A DNA stretch of 37,248 nt from an uncultured Clostridia bacterium (GCA_934101145.1 CAKOPZ010000014.1:1-37248); one strand, 5' to 3'. Counted from the stretch's first letter, positions 15,970 to 23,427 are shown. Notes: generated by a model from the sequence alone, not told the origin. A program made the numbers and translations.

Positions 15970-16050
15970 ATACGCGAAAAATGGCAAAATTTTGAGGTTT
16001 CGCAAGCGGTAAGCTTGGTAAAACCAAAATTTTGCCTAGCGTATTTTTTA
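15970..16050 (+). terminator. Long nested stem-loop with T tract downstream of VR2
   Basis: A 75-nt structure of nested arms: ATACGC/GCGTAT outside, GGCAAAATTTTG/CAAAATTTTGCC, GGTTT/AAACC, CAAGC/GCTTG at the tip, followed by six T. It would terminate the pilin-like operon. A 68-codon open frame across it (from 15919) has no RBS and is better explained by this structure. Confidence 0.6.
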
Positions 16051-16067
16051 GAATATAATATAACAGC

Positions 16068-16101
16068 CACAACATATTGCCATGCATGGCAATATGTTGT
16101 G
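16068..16101. terminator. 34-bp perfect palindrome after the MobV gene
   Basis: CACAACATATTGCCATG followed directly by its exact reverse complement, centred at 16084/16085. It begins 6 bp past the MobV stop codon (minus strand) and probably terminates that gene; as DNA it can also form a cruciform. Confidence 0.6.
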
Positions 16102-16107
16102 CTTTGT

Positions 16108-17058
16108 TTATCTATCAAAATGTAGTACAAAATTATCTACTAACCTTTTAAATCTGTCTATTGGAAAGTTAAAAATATTTCTGACTACTTGAAAAGATTT
16201 TTCAATATAGCTTTTTAATTTATTATTTTCTTGTTTTAGTTGTTCGTTTTCTTGCTTTAAATTTATATTTTGTTTCTGTAGTTCTTCAAATTTTCCTATT
16301 GCTGTATATGATTTATTTAATTGAGTTTTTAATTTATTTGTATATTTAATTAATTCTTGATTTTGTTGTAATATTAAACTTGTATTTTTAGTTTCAAGAG
16401 GCTGGATTTGATTGTTATTTAATTCATATTTTATATTTTCATAATTTGTTATTTGTTTCAAAGTTTCAATTGGTATATGAGTATTTTCTGTTGTGTTTCC
16501 ACGTTGCAAATCAAAACCATGCGTAGTAATATATTTGTGGAAATTGTTTTGTAATTCTCGATAGCTATCTTTACCTTTCCAATATTCACTACAGGCAATT
16601 TTTTCAATATCATTTCCGTTTTTATCTTTAGTATGAACAACAGGTACAAAAACTAAATGCAGGTGAGGTGTAGTTTCATCCATGTGGACTTTAGCAGAGA
16701 GTATATATTTTTCGCCTAGATTTTTATATTGTGCGACAAAATTATAGGCCGTTTGAAAATATCTTTTTGTTTCGTCTTCTCCAATATTTTCAAAAAATTC
16801 CTTATCAGATGTAATAATAAATTCACACACGACATTTGTTGTTTTTATAATTCTATCCTTTAATGAATTTTCTTTTTGTAATATCTTAAGTGCGTTTGAA
16901 TATGTAGTATGACATTGCTTAATAGAATAATTTTTTAATGAAGCATTTTTATTAATATCTTGATTAGAATAGTTTGTATTTTTTCTTTCGTTATGTTTGT
17001 ATAGTCCTGCCAAGTTATCTTTTTTATAATTGGCATTTCGAATAATTGCATAACTCAT
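16108..17058 (-). CDS. mobV: MobV-family relaxase (Mob/Pre)
   Basis: The 316-residue protein nicks oriT and leads strand transfer during mobilization. It shows MobV motifs: HNERKN (residues 22-27, the HNxR motif) and the metal-binding triad in H125-M-D-E-T-T-P-H132-L-H134. The C-terminal third is a coiled coil (LQKQNINLKQENEQLKQENN). MobV proteins of small Gram-positive plasmids are 400-500 residues, so this one is on the short side but keeps the catalytic N-terminal domain. No replication gene accompanies it. Element A therefore looks like an integrated mobilizable element that needs a helper conjugation system. The structured DNA just upstream (17157-17440) is the natural place for its oriT. 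Confidence 0.88.
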   Translation of the reverse strand: MSYAIIRNANYKKDNLAGLYKHNERKNTNYSNQDINKNASLKNYSIKQCHTTYSNALKILQKENSLKDRIIKTTNVVCEFIITSDKEFFENIGEDETKRYFQTAYNFVAQYKNLGEKYILSAKVHMDETTPHLHLVFVPVVHTKDKNGNDIEKIACSEYWKGKDSYRELQNNFHKYITTHGFDLQRGNTTENTHIPIETLKQITNYENIKYELNNNQIQPLETKNTSLILQQNQELIKYTNKLKTQLNKSYTAIGKFEELQKQNINLKQENEQLKQENNKLKSYIEKSFQVVRNIFNFPIDRFKRLVDNFVLHFDR

Positions 17059-17156
17059 TTATATATATTTCCTTTTTTATAAGATAGCCTTCGTAAGGCT
17101 TGCCCAAAATAAAATACCTCCTTGAATTTGCTTGCATAAAACTTTTGTGAGTTTCT

Positions 17157-17440
17157 AACATACTAGAACGTCACAGACGTTCGGTATGATTAAGGGAAAA
17201 ATATTTTTCCCCTAATAACCCCTTTTGCACAAATATATTAAATAAAATCGAAATTTTATTTAATATATTTGCTTGCACGCTAGATATTCAATTTGTTTTG
17301 CTATGCTTTCGCACAGCAAGATCAAATTAAATATCTGTAGCGTGATAGAAAAATGCTCGCAATATATGCTCGTATTTTTCTATGCGTGCGATTTTGCCAG
17401 CTTGTGTAGCAGACTTTATCTGCTACAAGCTTACAAAATC
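17157..17440. repeat. Array of six adjacent hairpins upstream of mobV (candidate oriT/ssDNA origin)
   Basis: Six inverted repeats follow one another: CATAC-tag-AACGTC around 17159-17188; the palindrome GGGAAAAATATTTTTCCC at 17194; a 19-bp perfect stem with CGAA loop at 17230-17271; a 69-nt imperfect hairpin CACGCT...AGCGTG at 17276-17344; ATAGAAAAAT/ATTTTTCTAT at 17345-17383; and a 51-nt multi-stem GATTTTG...CAAAATC at 17390-17440. The first resembles in layout the inverted repeats at MobV nick sites, but the nick sequence itself is not recognised. Between 17441 and 17716 the DNA is AT-rich with no gene. Confidence 0.6.
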
Positions 17441-17716
17441 TATTAAAGTATGTGCCAATGTTGTATTTTTCATTTGTACTAATTTATATATTTTCTTTAT
17501 AATTTATTTTATTTTTTTATATTTTTATTTAATCAAATTTTTCTGAAAAGTGGTAGTAATTTTTTCTTATAAATGCTATAATAATAAAAGCAATTAGAGA
17601 ATACAAGTTGTGTAACATGGTGCAGGGTATTTTTTCGAGACAGCACGTGAAGGGAAAATAGAAAGTGCCTAATTTATTCAAACTGATTCAAATGGTTTCT
17701 AATTTATTTTAATTTT

Positions 17717-17740
17717 GTTTACTTAAACAGTTAAGTAAAC
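17717..17740. repeat. Inverted repeat near right end of element A
   Basis: GTTTACTTAA-ACAG-TTAAGTAAAC, 42 bp before att copy 2. It shares the TTTACT/AGTAAA core with the repeat near the left end, consistent with integrase or accessory-factor binding. Confidence 0.4.
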
Positions 17741-17781
17741 AAATATAGGTCAAAACATTGAAAAAACTGAAAATAATCTTG

Positions 17782-17795
17782 CCCCCGCAACCAAA
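17782..17795 (+). repeat. att copy 2 (element A/B junction)
   Basis: CCCCCGCAACCAAA, identical to the end of tRNA-fMet, in otherwise non-coding DNA. It marks the right end of element A and the left end of element B. Confidence 0.7.
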
Positions 17796-17801
17796 CAGTT
17801 T

Positions 17802-17832
17802 AGCAAGTCTTTTAGAGATTTGCTATTTTTTT
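17802..17832 (+). terminator. Hairpin terminator at left end of element B
   Basis: AGCAA-TCT pairs with AGA-TTGCT (small internal loop), then A and seven T. It takes the place of the terminator that follows tRNA-fMet at copy 1. Confidence 0.65.
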
Positions 17833-17970
17833 ATTTATAAAAAAGTTACGAAAAAATTTGTTTATAGCTATATTTTATAGAAAACTTAATTAAATAAAAG
17901 AAAATTTATAAAGACAGATAATTTATATTATATACATGATAAAATTTTTGAAAATATGATATACTCTCAT

Positions 17971-18001
17971 AAAAAATAGCAAGTGGATCTTGCTATTTTT
18001 T
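17971..18001. terminator. Strong stand-alone terminator
   Basis: AAAAAATAGCAAG-TGGAT-CTTGCTATTTTTT is a perfect 13-bp stem with T tract on either strand. No intact gene adjoins it; 17833-18119 has no other recognisable feature. Confidence 0.75.
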
Positions 18002-18215
18002 ATATAATCTCGTTTCTTATATTATTTATTTTGGCTAGCTCCCATTTTTCTGACAATTTAATCATTTCCTCTTTAGGAGATTTTACATATTTTAAAAGAA
18101 CTATAGGTTTAAAATAGATATGTCACAAATACATTGAAAATAAAATATTGAAAAGAGAGCACAAAAATGATATTGTTTAAATGACCAAAAATAAACATAT
18201 CGGAGGTGCTCTCTT

Positions 18216-18284
18216 ATGGGTAATAATATCACAGATAGATTAAAATATAAAGAGTCAATAGTAAAATTTTCAAGTGTAGGTTAG
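18216..18284 (+). pseudogene. Transposase N-terminal fragment
   Basis: The ATG after CGGAGGTGCTCTCTT begins MGNNITDRLKYKESIVKFSS, matching how IS481-type transposases start (xNITDRLxYRQSLIKYA). The frame then enters the 71-bp inverted repeat and stops after 22 residues. Confidence 0.5.
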
Positions 18285-18346
18285 TCAATCATTTGTCACA
18301 AAGTATTTATTTTAAATAATTTGTGACAAATGATTGACTAACCTAC
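18276..18346. repeat. 71-bp near-perfect inverted repeat made from an IS end
   Basis: Arms of 27 bp (beginning GTAGGTTAGTCAATCATTTG) are exact reverse complements, and the TATTTA/TAAATA centre continues the stem. The arms correspond to an IS terminal sequence pointing both ways, so two copies of the same end now face each other across 17 bp. Confidence 0.7.
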
Positions 18347-18417
18347 AATCTCTGTTTTTTGCTATATTTAAGAGATATTGTAGAGAAAGAAATAATGTGA
18401 TATAAATATAAAAAATA

Positions 18418-18451
18418 TGTCGAAATTCATATTTTACGACAAGGTTCGACA
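18418..18451 (+). promoter_or_regulatory. Two perfect Spo0A boxes (inverted pair)
   Basis: TGTCGAA at 18418-18424 and its reverse complement TTCGACA at 18445-18451, with a near match TTACGACA between them. They end 4 bp before the -35 of the YHYH-protein promoter. TGTCGAA is the established Spo0A-P binding box of sporulating Firmicutes. Confidence 0.6.
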
Positions 18452-18455
18452 AACT

Positions 18456-18483
18456 TTGCACTAAAAAATTGATATGTTATAAA
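18456..18483 (+). promoter_or_regulatory. Sigma-A-like promoter of the YHYH-protein gene
   Basis: TTGCAC (18456-18461), 16-bp spacer, TATAAA (18478-18483), adjoining the Spo0A boxes. The position of the boxes just upstream of -35 suits activation. Confidence 0.55.
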
Positions 18484-18495
18484 AGGGGAATATCA

Positions 18496-19227
18496 ATGAG
18501 AGAAAATAAAAGAAAATTAATATCAGTTTTACTAGCATTTTTAACAATTATTTCAATAGGTGCAAGTTCATATGCACATCCAGGCAAAACAGATTCAAGT
18601 GGAGGACATAGAGATAATAAAAACAAGAGTGGTTTGGGAAGGTATCACTATCATTGTGGAGGTTACCCTGCACATCTACATAAAAATGGTGTGTGTCCAT
18701 ATTCATCCAGTTCATCTTCAAACAAGAAAAAAAGCACAAGCAGTTCAAACTCTGATAATAAAAATGCTTCAACGGCAACAGTAAGCGAAAAGAACAATAC
18801 AAAATCAGTTGAGACAAATGAAAATATAGAAGTAAAAGATATTAAAATAAATGAAAGTATAACAAATTTGAAAAAGGGAGAAAAACAGAGTTTAACGGTT
18901 ACAATTGCACCTAACAATGCAACCGACAAGGAGGTTATATGGCAGTCCAGTGATAAAAATATTGCAAGTGTCGATTCAAAAGGAGTAATTACAGCGAAAG
19001 AATGTGGAGCAGTATGGATAAGTGCGATTAGTTCTAATGGGAAAACGAGCTCAATTAAATTGTATGTAAATAAAAATTTAAATGTGGAAAACAGCATAGA
19101 AACAAGAAGTAATAATTCAAAGACATCTCATGATGAAGAGTCTAACTTTTTAAAGGGAGTTATAGCTTTAGGAGTATTAGGTGGCGGAACGTATTTAGGA
19201 TATAGACAGTATAAAAAGAAAAAGTAG
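18496..19227 (+). CDS. Secreted YHYH-domain protein with Ig-like domain and C-terminal anchor
   Basis: The 243-residue protein starts at the ATG behind AAAAGGGGAATATCA (an upstream in-frame ATG at 18469 lies inside the promoter). It has a signal peptide (LISVLLAFLTIISIGASSYA), then the short histidine-rich YHYH motif region (HPGKTDSSGGHRD, GRYHYHCGGYPAHLH, GVCPY), a Ser/Asn/Lys linker, a bacterial Ig-like (Big_2) domain (VTIAPNNATDKEVIWQSSDK, IASVDSKGVITA), and a C-terminal helix with basic tail (GVIALGVLGGGTYLGYRQYK). The YHYH motif probably binds metal; its role is unknown. The protein should be membrane-anchored outside the cell. Spo0A boxes upstream suggest transition-phase expression. 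Confidence 0.75.
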   Translation: MRENKRKLISVLLAFLTIISIGASSYAHPGKTDSSGGHRDNKNKSGLGRYHYHCGGYPAHLHKNGVCPYSSSSSSNKKKSTSSSNSDNKNASTATVSEKNNTKSVETNENIEVKDIKINESITNLKKGEKQSLTVTIAPNNATDKEVIWQSSDKNIASVDSKGVITAKECGAVWISAISSNGKTSSIKLYVNKNLNVENSIETRSNNSKTSHDEESNFLKGVIALGVLGGGTYLGYRQYKKKK

Positions 19228-19257
19228 AAATTTTTGTATAAAATAAGGAGGAGACAA

Positions 19258-20857
19258 ATGGAAGTTAAAGAAGGTCTATTTCCGATAGATGATTTGAAAA
19301 CATCAAAAAAGGAAGAAACAGAAATTGAAAAGAAAATAAGTTTTGCTCAAAGAATATTAAATAGCTTTCGGTGTTAATGTAAGTGTTGAAAAATGTGTCG
19401 TTGGAAATTTGATAACAAGGTATTACATAAAGCCTGGTTTAGGGACAGAAGTCAAAGAAGTAAAAAAACTTGAATTGGATCTAGCGTACGCGCTTGGAGT
19501 GAGTGACGTTAAAATAGATATAGATGCAGTGCGAGGAGTAATAACAATGGATACCGTAAACATTGAGTATAGTAAATTGCTTTTGGGAGATTGCATGAAA
19601 GATTTATTGGAAAGCAATGCAAGAATACCAATAATAATTGGAAAAGATTTGAATGGAACTGTTTACATTGATGATTTGGTAGAGATTTCTAATCTTTTGG
19701 TTGCAGGTACAACGGGGACAGGAAAAAGTACTATGTTAAATACAATTATACTGGAGATTTTATATAACTTTAAACCTGAAGATGTAAAGATTGTATTAAT
19801 AGATACAAGAATAATAAATTTTAAAAGATTTGCTAATATTCCAAATTTACTTATACCACCAATTTATAATACAAAAAAAGCAGAAGGTACTTTAGCTTGG
19901 ATATTACAAGAATGTGCAGTTAGAAATAAAAAATTTGCTGAAAACAATGTGAAAAATATTGAGGAATATAATAAAAAAAGTGAACTTAAGTTACCTAGAA
20001 TTGCTGTATTCATTGAAGATTTATGTGATTTGATGTCATATGATGAAAAAAATATAGAAGAAATGATGATAAATATAATACAAATATCCAGAAAAGTGGG
20101 TATACATTTAATAATATCAACGTATAGAACATCAACTGATATTATAACTGGTAGAATAAAAGCAAATATTCCTGCAAGATTAACATTTAAGTTGCCATCA
20201 ATAGCAGATTCTAGAACAGTACTAAACCGAGGAGGAGCAGAGCAATTATTACTTTATGGTGATGCATTGTTTACTAAAATAGGAATAAAAAAAATAATGA
20301 GATTGCAGGCACCATATGTAAGTGATGAAGAAATAGATAATATAGTTAAAACATTTGAGGAAAAAAATATATATAATGAAAATGACATGAAATTTATTCA
20401 AGACTTTGAACCCGATAAGGGAAATAACGAATTATCCGAAGAGAAAAATAAAAATATAACAGGGGGAATTATAATGGAAGAGACACAAACAAAAACTAAA
20501 TTTTGCAAGTTTTGCGGAGAGAAAATATCAGAGGATGCAGTAATGTGTGTACATTGTGGAAGACAAGTTGAACAGTTAAAATCGGAACAACCACAAGTAA
20601 TAATAAATAATTCAAATAATAATACAAATACGAACATAAATAGAAATATAAATGGTGGTGGACCTTATAAAAATGAAAGAAATAAATGGGTAGCTCTTTT
20701 ATTATGCATATTTTTAGGAGGAATTGGTGCTCATAAATTCTACGAAGGAAAGATTGGACTTGGCATAGTTTATTTATTTACATTTGGATTTTTTGGAATA
20801 GGATGGGCAATTGATTTTATAGTGTTATTATTTAAACCAAATCCATATTATGTGTAA
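19258..20857 (+). pseudogene. FtsK/SpoIIIE-like ATPase, frameshifted and fused to a zinc-ribbon/TM2 protein
   Basis: Reading starts at ATG 19258 (GGAGGAGACAA upstream), runs 39 codons to RILNSF, then an extra base near 19369 throws the frame to a TAA at 19375. Dropping one base restores FGVNVSVEKCVVGNLITRYY and an FtsK-type motor: Walker A GTTGTGKST, ARLTFKLPSIADSRTVLNR, GAEQLLLYGDALF. Key residues are altered: the Walker B region reads VFIEDLCDLM instead of VIDELADLM, and the TQRPS sensor is TYRTS. After residue ~350 the frame continues without a stop into a zinc-ribbon/TM2 protein, which has its own RBS at 20461. Coupling-type FtsK proteins serve conjugative elements, so this may be a relic of a transfer gene of element B. 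Confidence 0.75.
20474..20857 (+). CDS. Zinc-ribbon plus TM2-domain membrane protein (probable independent product)
   Basis: ATG 20474 sits 8 nt after AGGGGGA, inside and in frame with the FtsK-like reading frame. The 127-residue product begins MEETQTKTKFCKFCGEKISE: a zinc ribbon (CKFCGEKI, CVHCGRQ), an Asn-rich linker, then a TM2 domain with two helices (WVALLLCIFLGGIGAHKFYE, GIVYLFTFGFFGIGWAIDFIVLL). This is a complete, common two-domain protein, so it is probably translated alone even if the fusion arose by loss of the FtsK stop codon. Function of TM2 proteins is largely unknown. Confidence 0.7.
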   Translation: MEETQTKTKFCKFCGEKISEDAVMCVHCGRQVEQLKSEQPQVIINNSNNNTNTNINRNINGGGPYKNERNKWVALLLCIFLGGIGAHKFYEGKIGLGIVYLFTFGFFGIGWAIDFIVLLFKPNPYYV

Positions 20858-20904
20858 TGTAAGATAACTTATGTATATAAGCTCTAAAAGGCATAAATAT
20901 TAAT

Positions 20905-20954
20905 AGAACTCTTCTTATTAGACAGAAAATTTAATAAGGAGAGTTCTTCTTTTA
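20905..20954 (+). terminator. Intrinsic terminator after TM2 gene
   Basis: AGAACTCTTCTTATT pairs with AATAAGGAGAGTTCT (one mismatch) around a 13-nt loop, followed by TCTTTT. Confidence 0.8.
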
Positions 20955-20965
20955 TAATGCTTGTA

Positions 20966-20994
20966 TTGGAATTGTATGTGTGACATGATATAAT
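20966..20994 (+). promoter_or_regulatory. Sigma-A promoter of the CYTH-Nudix gene
   Basis: TTGGAA (20966-20971), 17-bp spacer, TATAAT (20989-20994); the ATG follows at 21021. Confidence 0.75.
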
Positions 20995-21020
20995 TTGAAG
21001 AAATGAAAGGAGAGATAAAA

Positions 21021-22013
21021 ATGGGATTAAAAGAATGCAATGAAATAACGCTAAAGATTAAATGTGAATTAGATGAATTTTATAAAATATTAGAAGAAAA
21101 AGGATTCGAAATAATGGACAAATTTTCAATGAATGATACATATTTTGTACCTAAAGAATTAGAACTAAGTCAAATTAATACAAGAAAAATTCTATCTAAG
21201 GCAGTGTTAGTAAGAGATGTTACGGAAAAAATGTCAAATAGAAGAACGAAGTTGATAACATTTAAAATCAAGAATTTTGACGAACATGGAAATATATTAA
21301 ATCAAGAAGCTGTTAATTGTAACATTCTTGAAATAGATGATGCTAAAAAATTATTAAGAGCAATAGGCTACAAAGAAATAATGAATATAAAAGAAAATGA
21401 TATAGTGTATGAAAAAGACGGATTCCAATTGGCAGTAAAAGACATTCAAAATGGCGATAATTTAATAGAAATAGAAACAGAAGAAAAGAAAGAATTGTGT
21501 ACTATAGAAAAATTAATTCAAAAGGTTAATGAAATAGGATTACCAGTTTATACAGATAATTATTTTGTAAAAAAAGCAGAAACAGAATTAAATAAAATAT
21601 TAAGTAGAAGTGGAAATGAAGAAAGAGAAAAATGTTGTGGATGCATTGTAATAAAGGAGAATAATGTACTTCTAATAAAACAAAATGAAGGACATTGGGG
21701 ATTTCCAAAGGGCCATGTGGAAGAAAATGAAACAGAGATTGAAACTGCAACTAGAGAGGTAAAAGAAGAAACAAATTTGGATGTTGAGGTTGATTCTAAT
21801 AAAAGATATACAACAGAATATGTGACAAACGTAGGAAAGCTTAAACAAGTGGTATTTTTTATTGCAAAGTGCATAGGTGGAGAGATAAAAGCACAAGAAT
21901 GCGAAGTAAGCGAGATAAGATGGGTAAAATTTGAGGAAGCAATTAAATTAATTACATACGATAACACTAGAGCATTATTTGAAAGGGCAATTGATGAGGA
22001 GAAACTTGTATAG
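21021..22013 (+). CDS. CYTH-like domain fused to a Nudix hydrolase
   Basis: The 330-residue protein has two domains. Residues ~8-185 resemble the CYTH/CyaB-like triphosphate-binding fold (ITLKIKCELDEFYKILEEKG, RRTKLITFKIK, EKDGFQLAVKDIQNGDNLIE, VYTDNYF). Residues ~203-325 are a Nudix hydrolase with an intact box from G231 to L253 (GHVEENETEIETATREVKEE followed by TNL), needed for Mg-dependent cleavage of nucleoside diphosphates linked to X. The ATG at 21021 behind GAAAGGAGAGATAAAA is preferred over the in-frame ATG at 21003, which overlaps the RBS. Both domains handle di- or triphosphates, so a joint role in clearing a phosphorylated nucleotide or signal is possible. Substrate unknown. It precedes an ADP-ribosylglycohydrolase. 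Confidence 0.8.
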   Translation: MGLKECNEITLKIKCELDEFYKILEEKGFEIMDKFSMNDTYFVPKELELSQINTRKILSKAVLVRDVTEKMSNRRTKLITFKIKNFDEHGNILNQEAVNCNILEIDDAKKLLRAIGYKEIMNIKENDIVYEKDGFQLAVKDIQNGDNLIEIETEEKKELCTIEKLIQKVNEIGLPVYTDNYFVKKAETELNKILSRSGNEEREKCCGCIVIKENNVLLIKQNEGHWGFPKGHVEENETEIETATREVKEETNLDVEVDSNKRYTTEYVTNVGKLKQVVFFIAKCIGGEIKAQECEVSEIRWVKFEEAIKLITYDNTRALFERAIDEEKLV

Positions 22014-22036
22014 GAATGGTATAGCTTATTAGATTC

Positions 22037-22061
22037 AACAAAGGATTTAAAGGTCCTTGTT
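22037..22061 (+). terminator. Weak hairpin between Nudix and ARH genes
   Basis: AACAAAGGA can pair with TCCTTGTT (one bulged A). The T tract is poor, so termination is uncertain. Confidence 0.3.
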
Positions 22062-22141
22062 AAATCTTGTTTCATAAAAAAGGAGAAAGTTTTGAAAATA
22101 AAAATGTAAAGTGCAAAAATCTTACTTTAAGGAGTTAAGCA

Positions 22142-22170
22142 GTATTTTTGTAAGAAAAAAGTGATATAAT
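22142..22170 (+). promoter_or_regulatory. Probable promoter of the ADP-ribosylglycohydrolase gene
   Basis: A perfect TATAAT at 22165-22170 lies 27 bp before the ATG. The -35 is not convincing. Confidence 0.45.
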
Positions 22171-22196
22171 GTGAAAAAATAAAAGGAATGAGAAAT

Positions 22197-23126
22197 ATGA
22201 TAGATTCAAGAGATGGAATAATAGGTCTTGCTGTTGGTGATGCAATGGGTGTACCTTTAGAATTTTGCATAAGGGAAAAATTAATGGCTAATCCAACAAC
22301 TGAAATGATTGGATATGGAAGTCACGATGTGCCAAAAGGAAGTTGGTCAGATGATACGTCTATGACTTTATGTTTAATAGATGCTATTAATAATTCTGGA
22401 GATATAAATCCAGATGATATAGCGACTAATTTTATTAGATGGGCTGAAAATGAAGAATTTACACCTACAGGAAAAAGGTTTGATATTGGAAGAACTTGCA
22501 TGATGGCAATTATGAATTATGAAAGAGGAGCTAAAGCAATTGAATCAGGCTTGGACAATGAACTAAGCAATGGAAATGGTTCGTTAATGAGGATTGCTCC
22601 GTTAATATATTATTGTTATGCAAAGAAATTAAATATAGAAAATATTTATCATATTGTAAAAGATGTTTCCTCTATTACTCATAGACATGAGGTAAGCGTT
22701 ATGGGATGTTTTATTTATGTGTTATTAGGCATTGAATTGTTGAAGAACAATACTTTAGATGAAGCATATAATAAAATAAAATTAGCAGATTATTCAATGT
22801 TTTCTGAAGATTGTATTTCAAGATATAGTAGAATTTTAGAGAAAGAGATTTGTAATTATGATTTAGATGAAATAAAATCTACAGGATATGTTGTTGATAC
22901 ATTAGAAGCTAGTTTATGGGTGTTATCTACAACAACATCATACGATTCTGCTATTCTTAAAGCAATTAATATGGGAAATGACACAGATACTGTAGGAGCG
23001 TGCGTTGGAGGCTTAGCTGGAATATATTATGGAATAGACAATATAAATGCTCAATGGAAAAAAGATTTATTAAAATATGAGTATATTGAAGAATTGTGTA
23101 ATAAGTTTAATAAAATTCTAAGTTGA
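22197..23126 (+). CDS. ADP-ribosylglycohydrolase family protein
   Basis: The 309-residue protein belongs to the DraG/ARH family, which removes ADP-ribose from proteins, nucleic acids or small molecules using two Mg ions. Metal ligands are visible: S51-D-D-T54 in WSDDTSMTL and N261-D-T-D-T265 in GNDTDTVGACVGGLAG; NGSLMRIAPL and the RHEVSVMG helix are also family features. The ATG at 22197 has AAAAGGA at a proper distance; the in-frame ATG at 22188 is too close to it. It follows a Nudix gene; free ADP-ribose is a common Nudix substrate, so the two could act in sequence. No ADP-ribosyltransferase is visible in the window. Confidence 0.88.
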   Translation: MIDSRDGIIGLAVGDAMGVPLEFCIREKLMANPTTEMIGYGSHDVPKGSWSDDTSMTLCLIDAINNSGDINPDDIATNFIRWAENEEFTPTGKRFDIGRTCMMAIMNYERGAKAIESGLDNELSNGNGSLMRIAPLIYYCYAKKLNIENIYHIVKDVSSITHRHEVSVMGCFIYVLLGIELLKNNTLDEAYNKIKLADYSMFSEDCISRYSRILEKEICNYDLDEIKSTGYVVDTLEASLWVLSTTTSYDSAILKAINMGNDTDTVGACVGGLAGIYYGIDNINAQWKKDLLKYEYIEELCNKFNKILS

Positions 23127-23184
23127 AATGTGCAACAAATCATAATTATTTTTATAAAAAGTTTCATATATGTAGGAGAAGTAC

Positions 23185-23406
23185 ATGAGTGAGTTAGAAC
23201 ATTTAATCAATAAATTTTGTAATACGGATATGACAATACAAGTTTATTATGAATTAATTCAAGATAAGTTTAATAAAGTATTTAATGGATTGAGAGTATA
23301 AGAAAGACCAGATATCTTATCTGTTTATGATAATATAATACTTGGAATAGAACATTTTGAATTTGATAGTTACAATAGATTAAATAAAGAAGGTAGTGAC
23401 TCATAA
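23185..23406 (+). pseudogene. Broken small gene running into an att site
   Basis: ATG after TAGGAGAAGTAC starts MSELEHLINKFCNTDMTIQV; the frame stops at TAA 23299-23301 after 38 codons, then continues open for 34 more (ERPDILSVYDNIILGIEHFE and FDSYNRLNKEGSDS). The second half looks like a nuclease-type motif (RPDI... GIEHFEFD) and is cut at the tRNA-derived repeat. The gene was probably truncated when an element integrated here; I do not recognise the family with confidence. Confidence 0.55.
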
Positions 23407-23427
23407 ATAAAGAAGGTAGTGACTCAT
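23382..23427 (+). repeat. 23-bp tandem duplication abutting att copy 3
   Basis: AAATAAAGAAGGTAGTGACTCAT (in two halves) occurs twice back to back; the second copy overlaps the start of the tRNA-like fragment (GACTCAT). Confidence 0.75.

Larger units (their letters stand above)
18120..18346 (+). mobile_element. IS remnant (IS481-like), almost completely deleted
   Basis: Left end ATGTCACAAATACATTG (from 18120) and right end TTTGTGACAAATGATTGAC (from 18320) carry inverted TGTCACAAA ends. Between them are a GAGAGCAC/GTGCTCTC stem around the RBS CGGAGG and the first ~20 codons of a transposase. Almost the whole transposase is deleted and its place is taken by a long inverted repeat of the right end. 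Family assignment rests on the N-terminal protein motif and is tentative. Confidence 0.5.

Noticed and set aside
15919..16125. 68-residue ORF after the second variable gene, considered as an Avd-like accessory
   Set aside because: No RBS, and it runs across a 75-nt nested stem-loop and a 34-bp palindrome; sequence shows no Avd features.
15840..16130. Minus-strand ORFs opposite VR2 and its tail
   Set aside because: They are antisense shadows of the variable gene and of the palindromes.
23382..23427. CRISPR-like repeat
   Set aside because: Two copies in direct tandem with no spacer and no cas genes.
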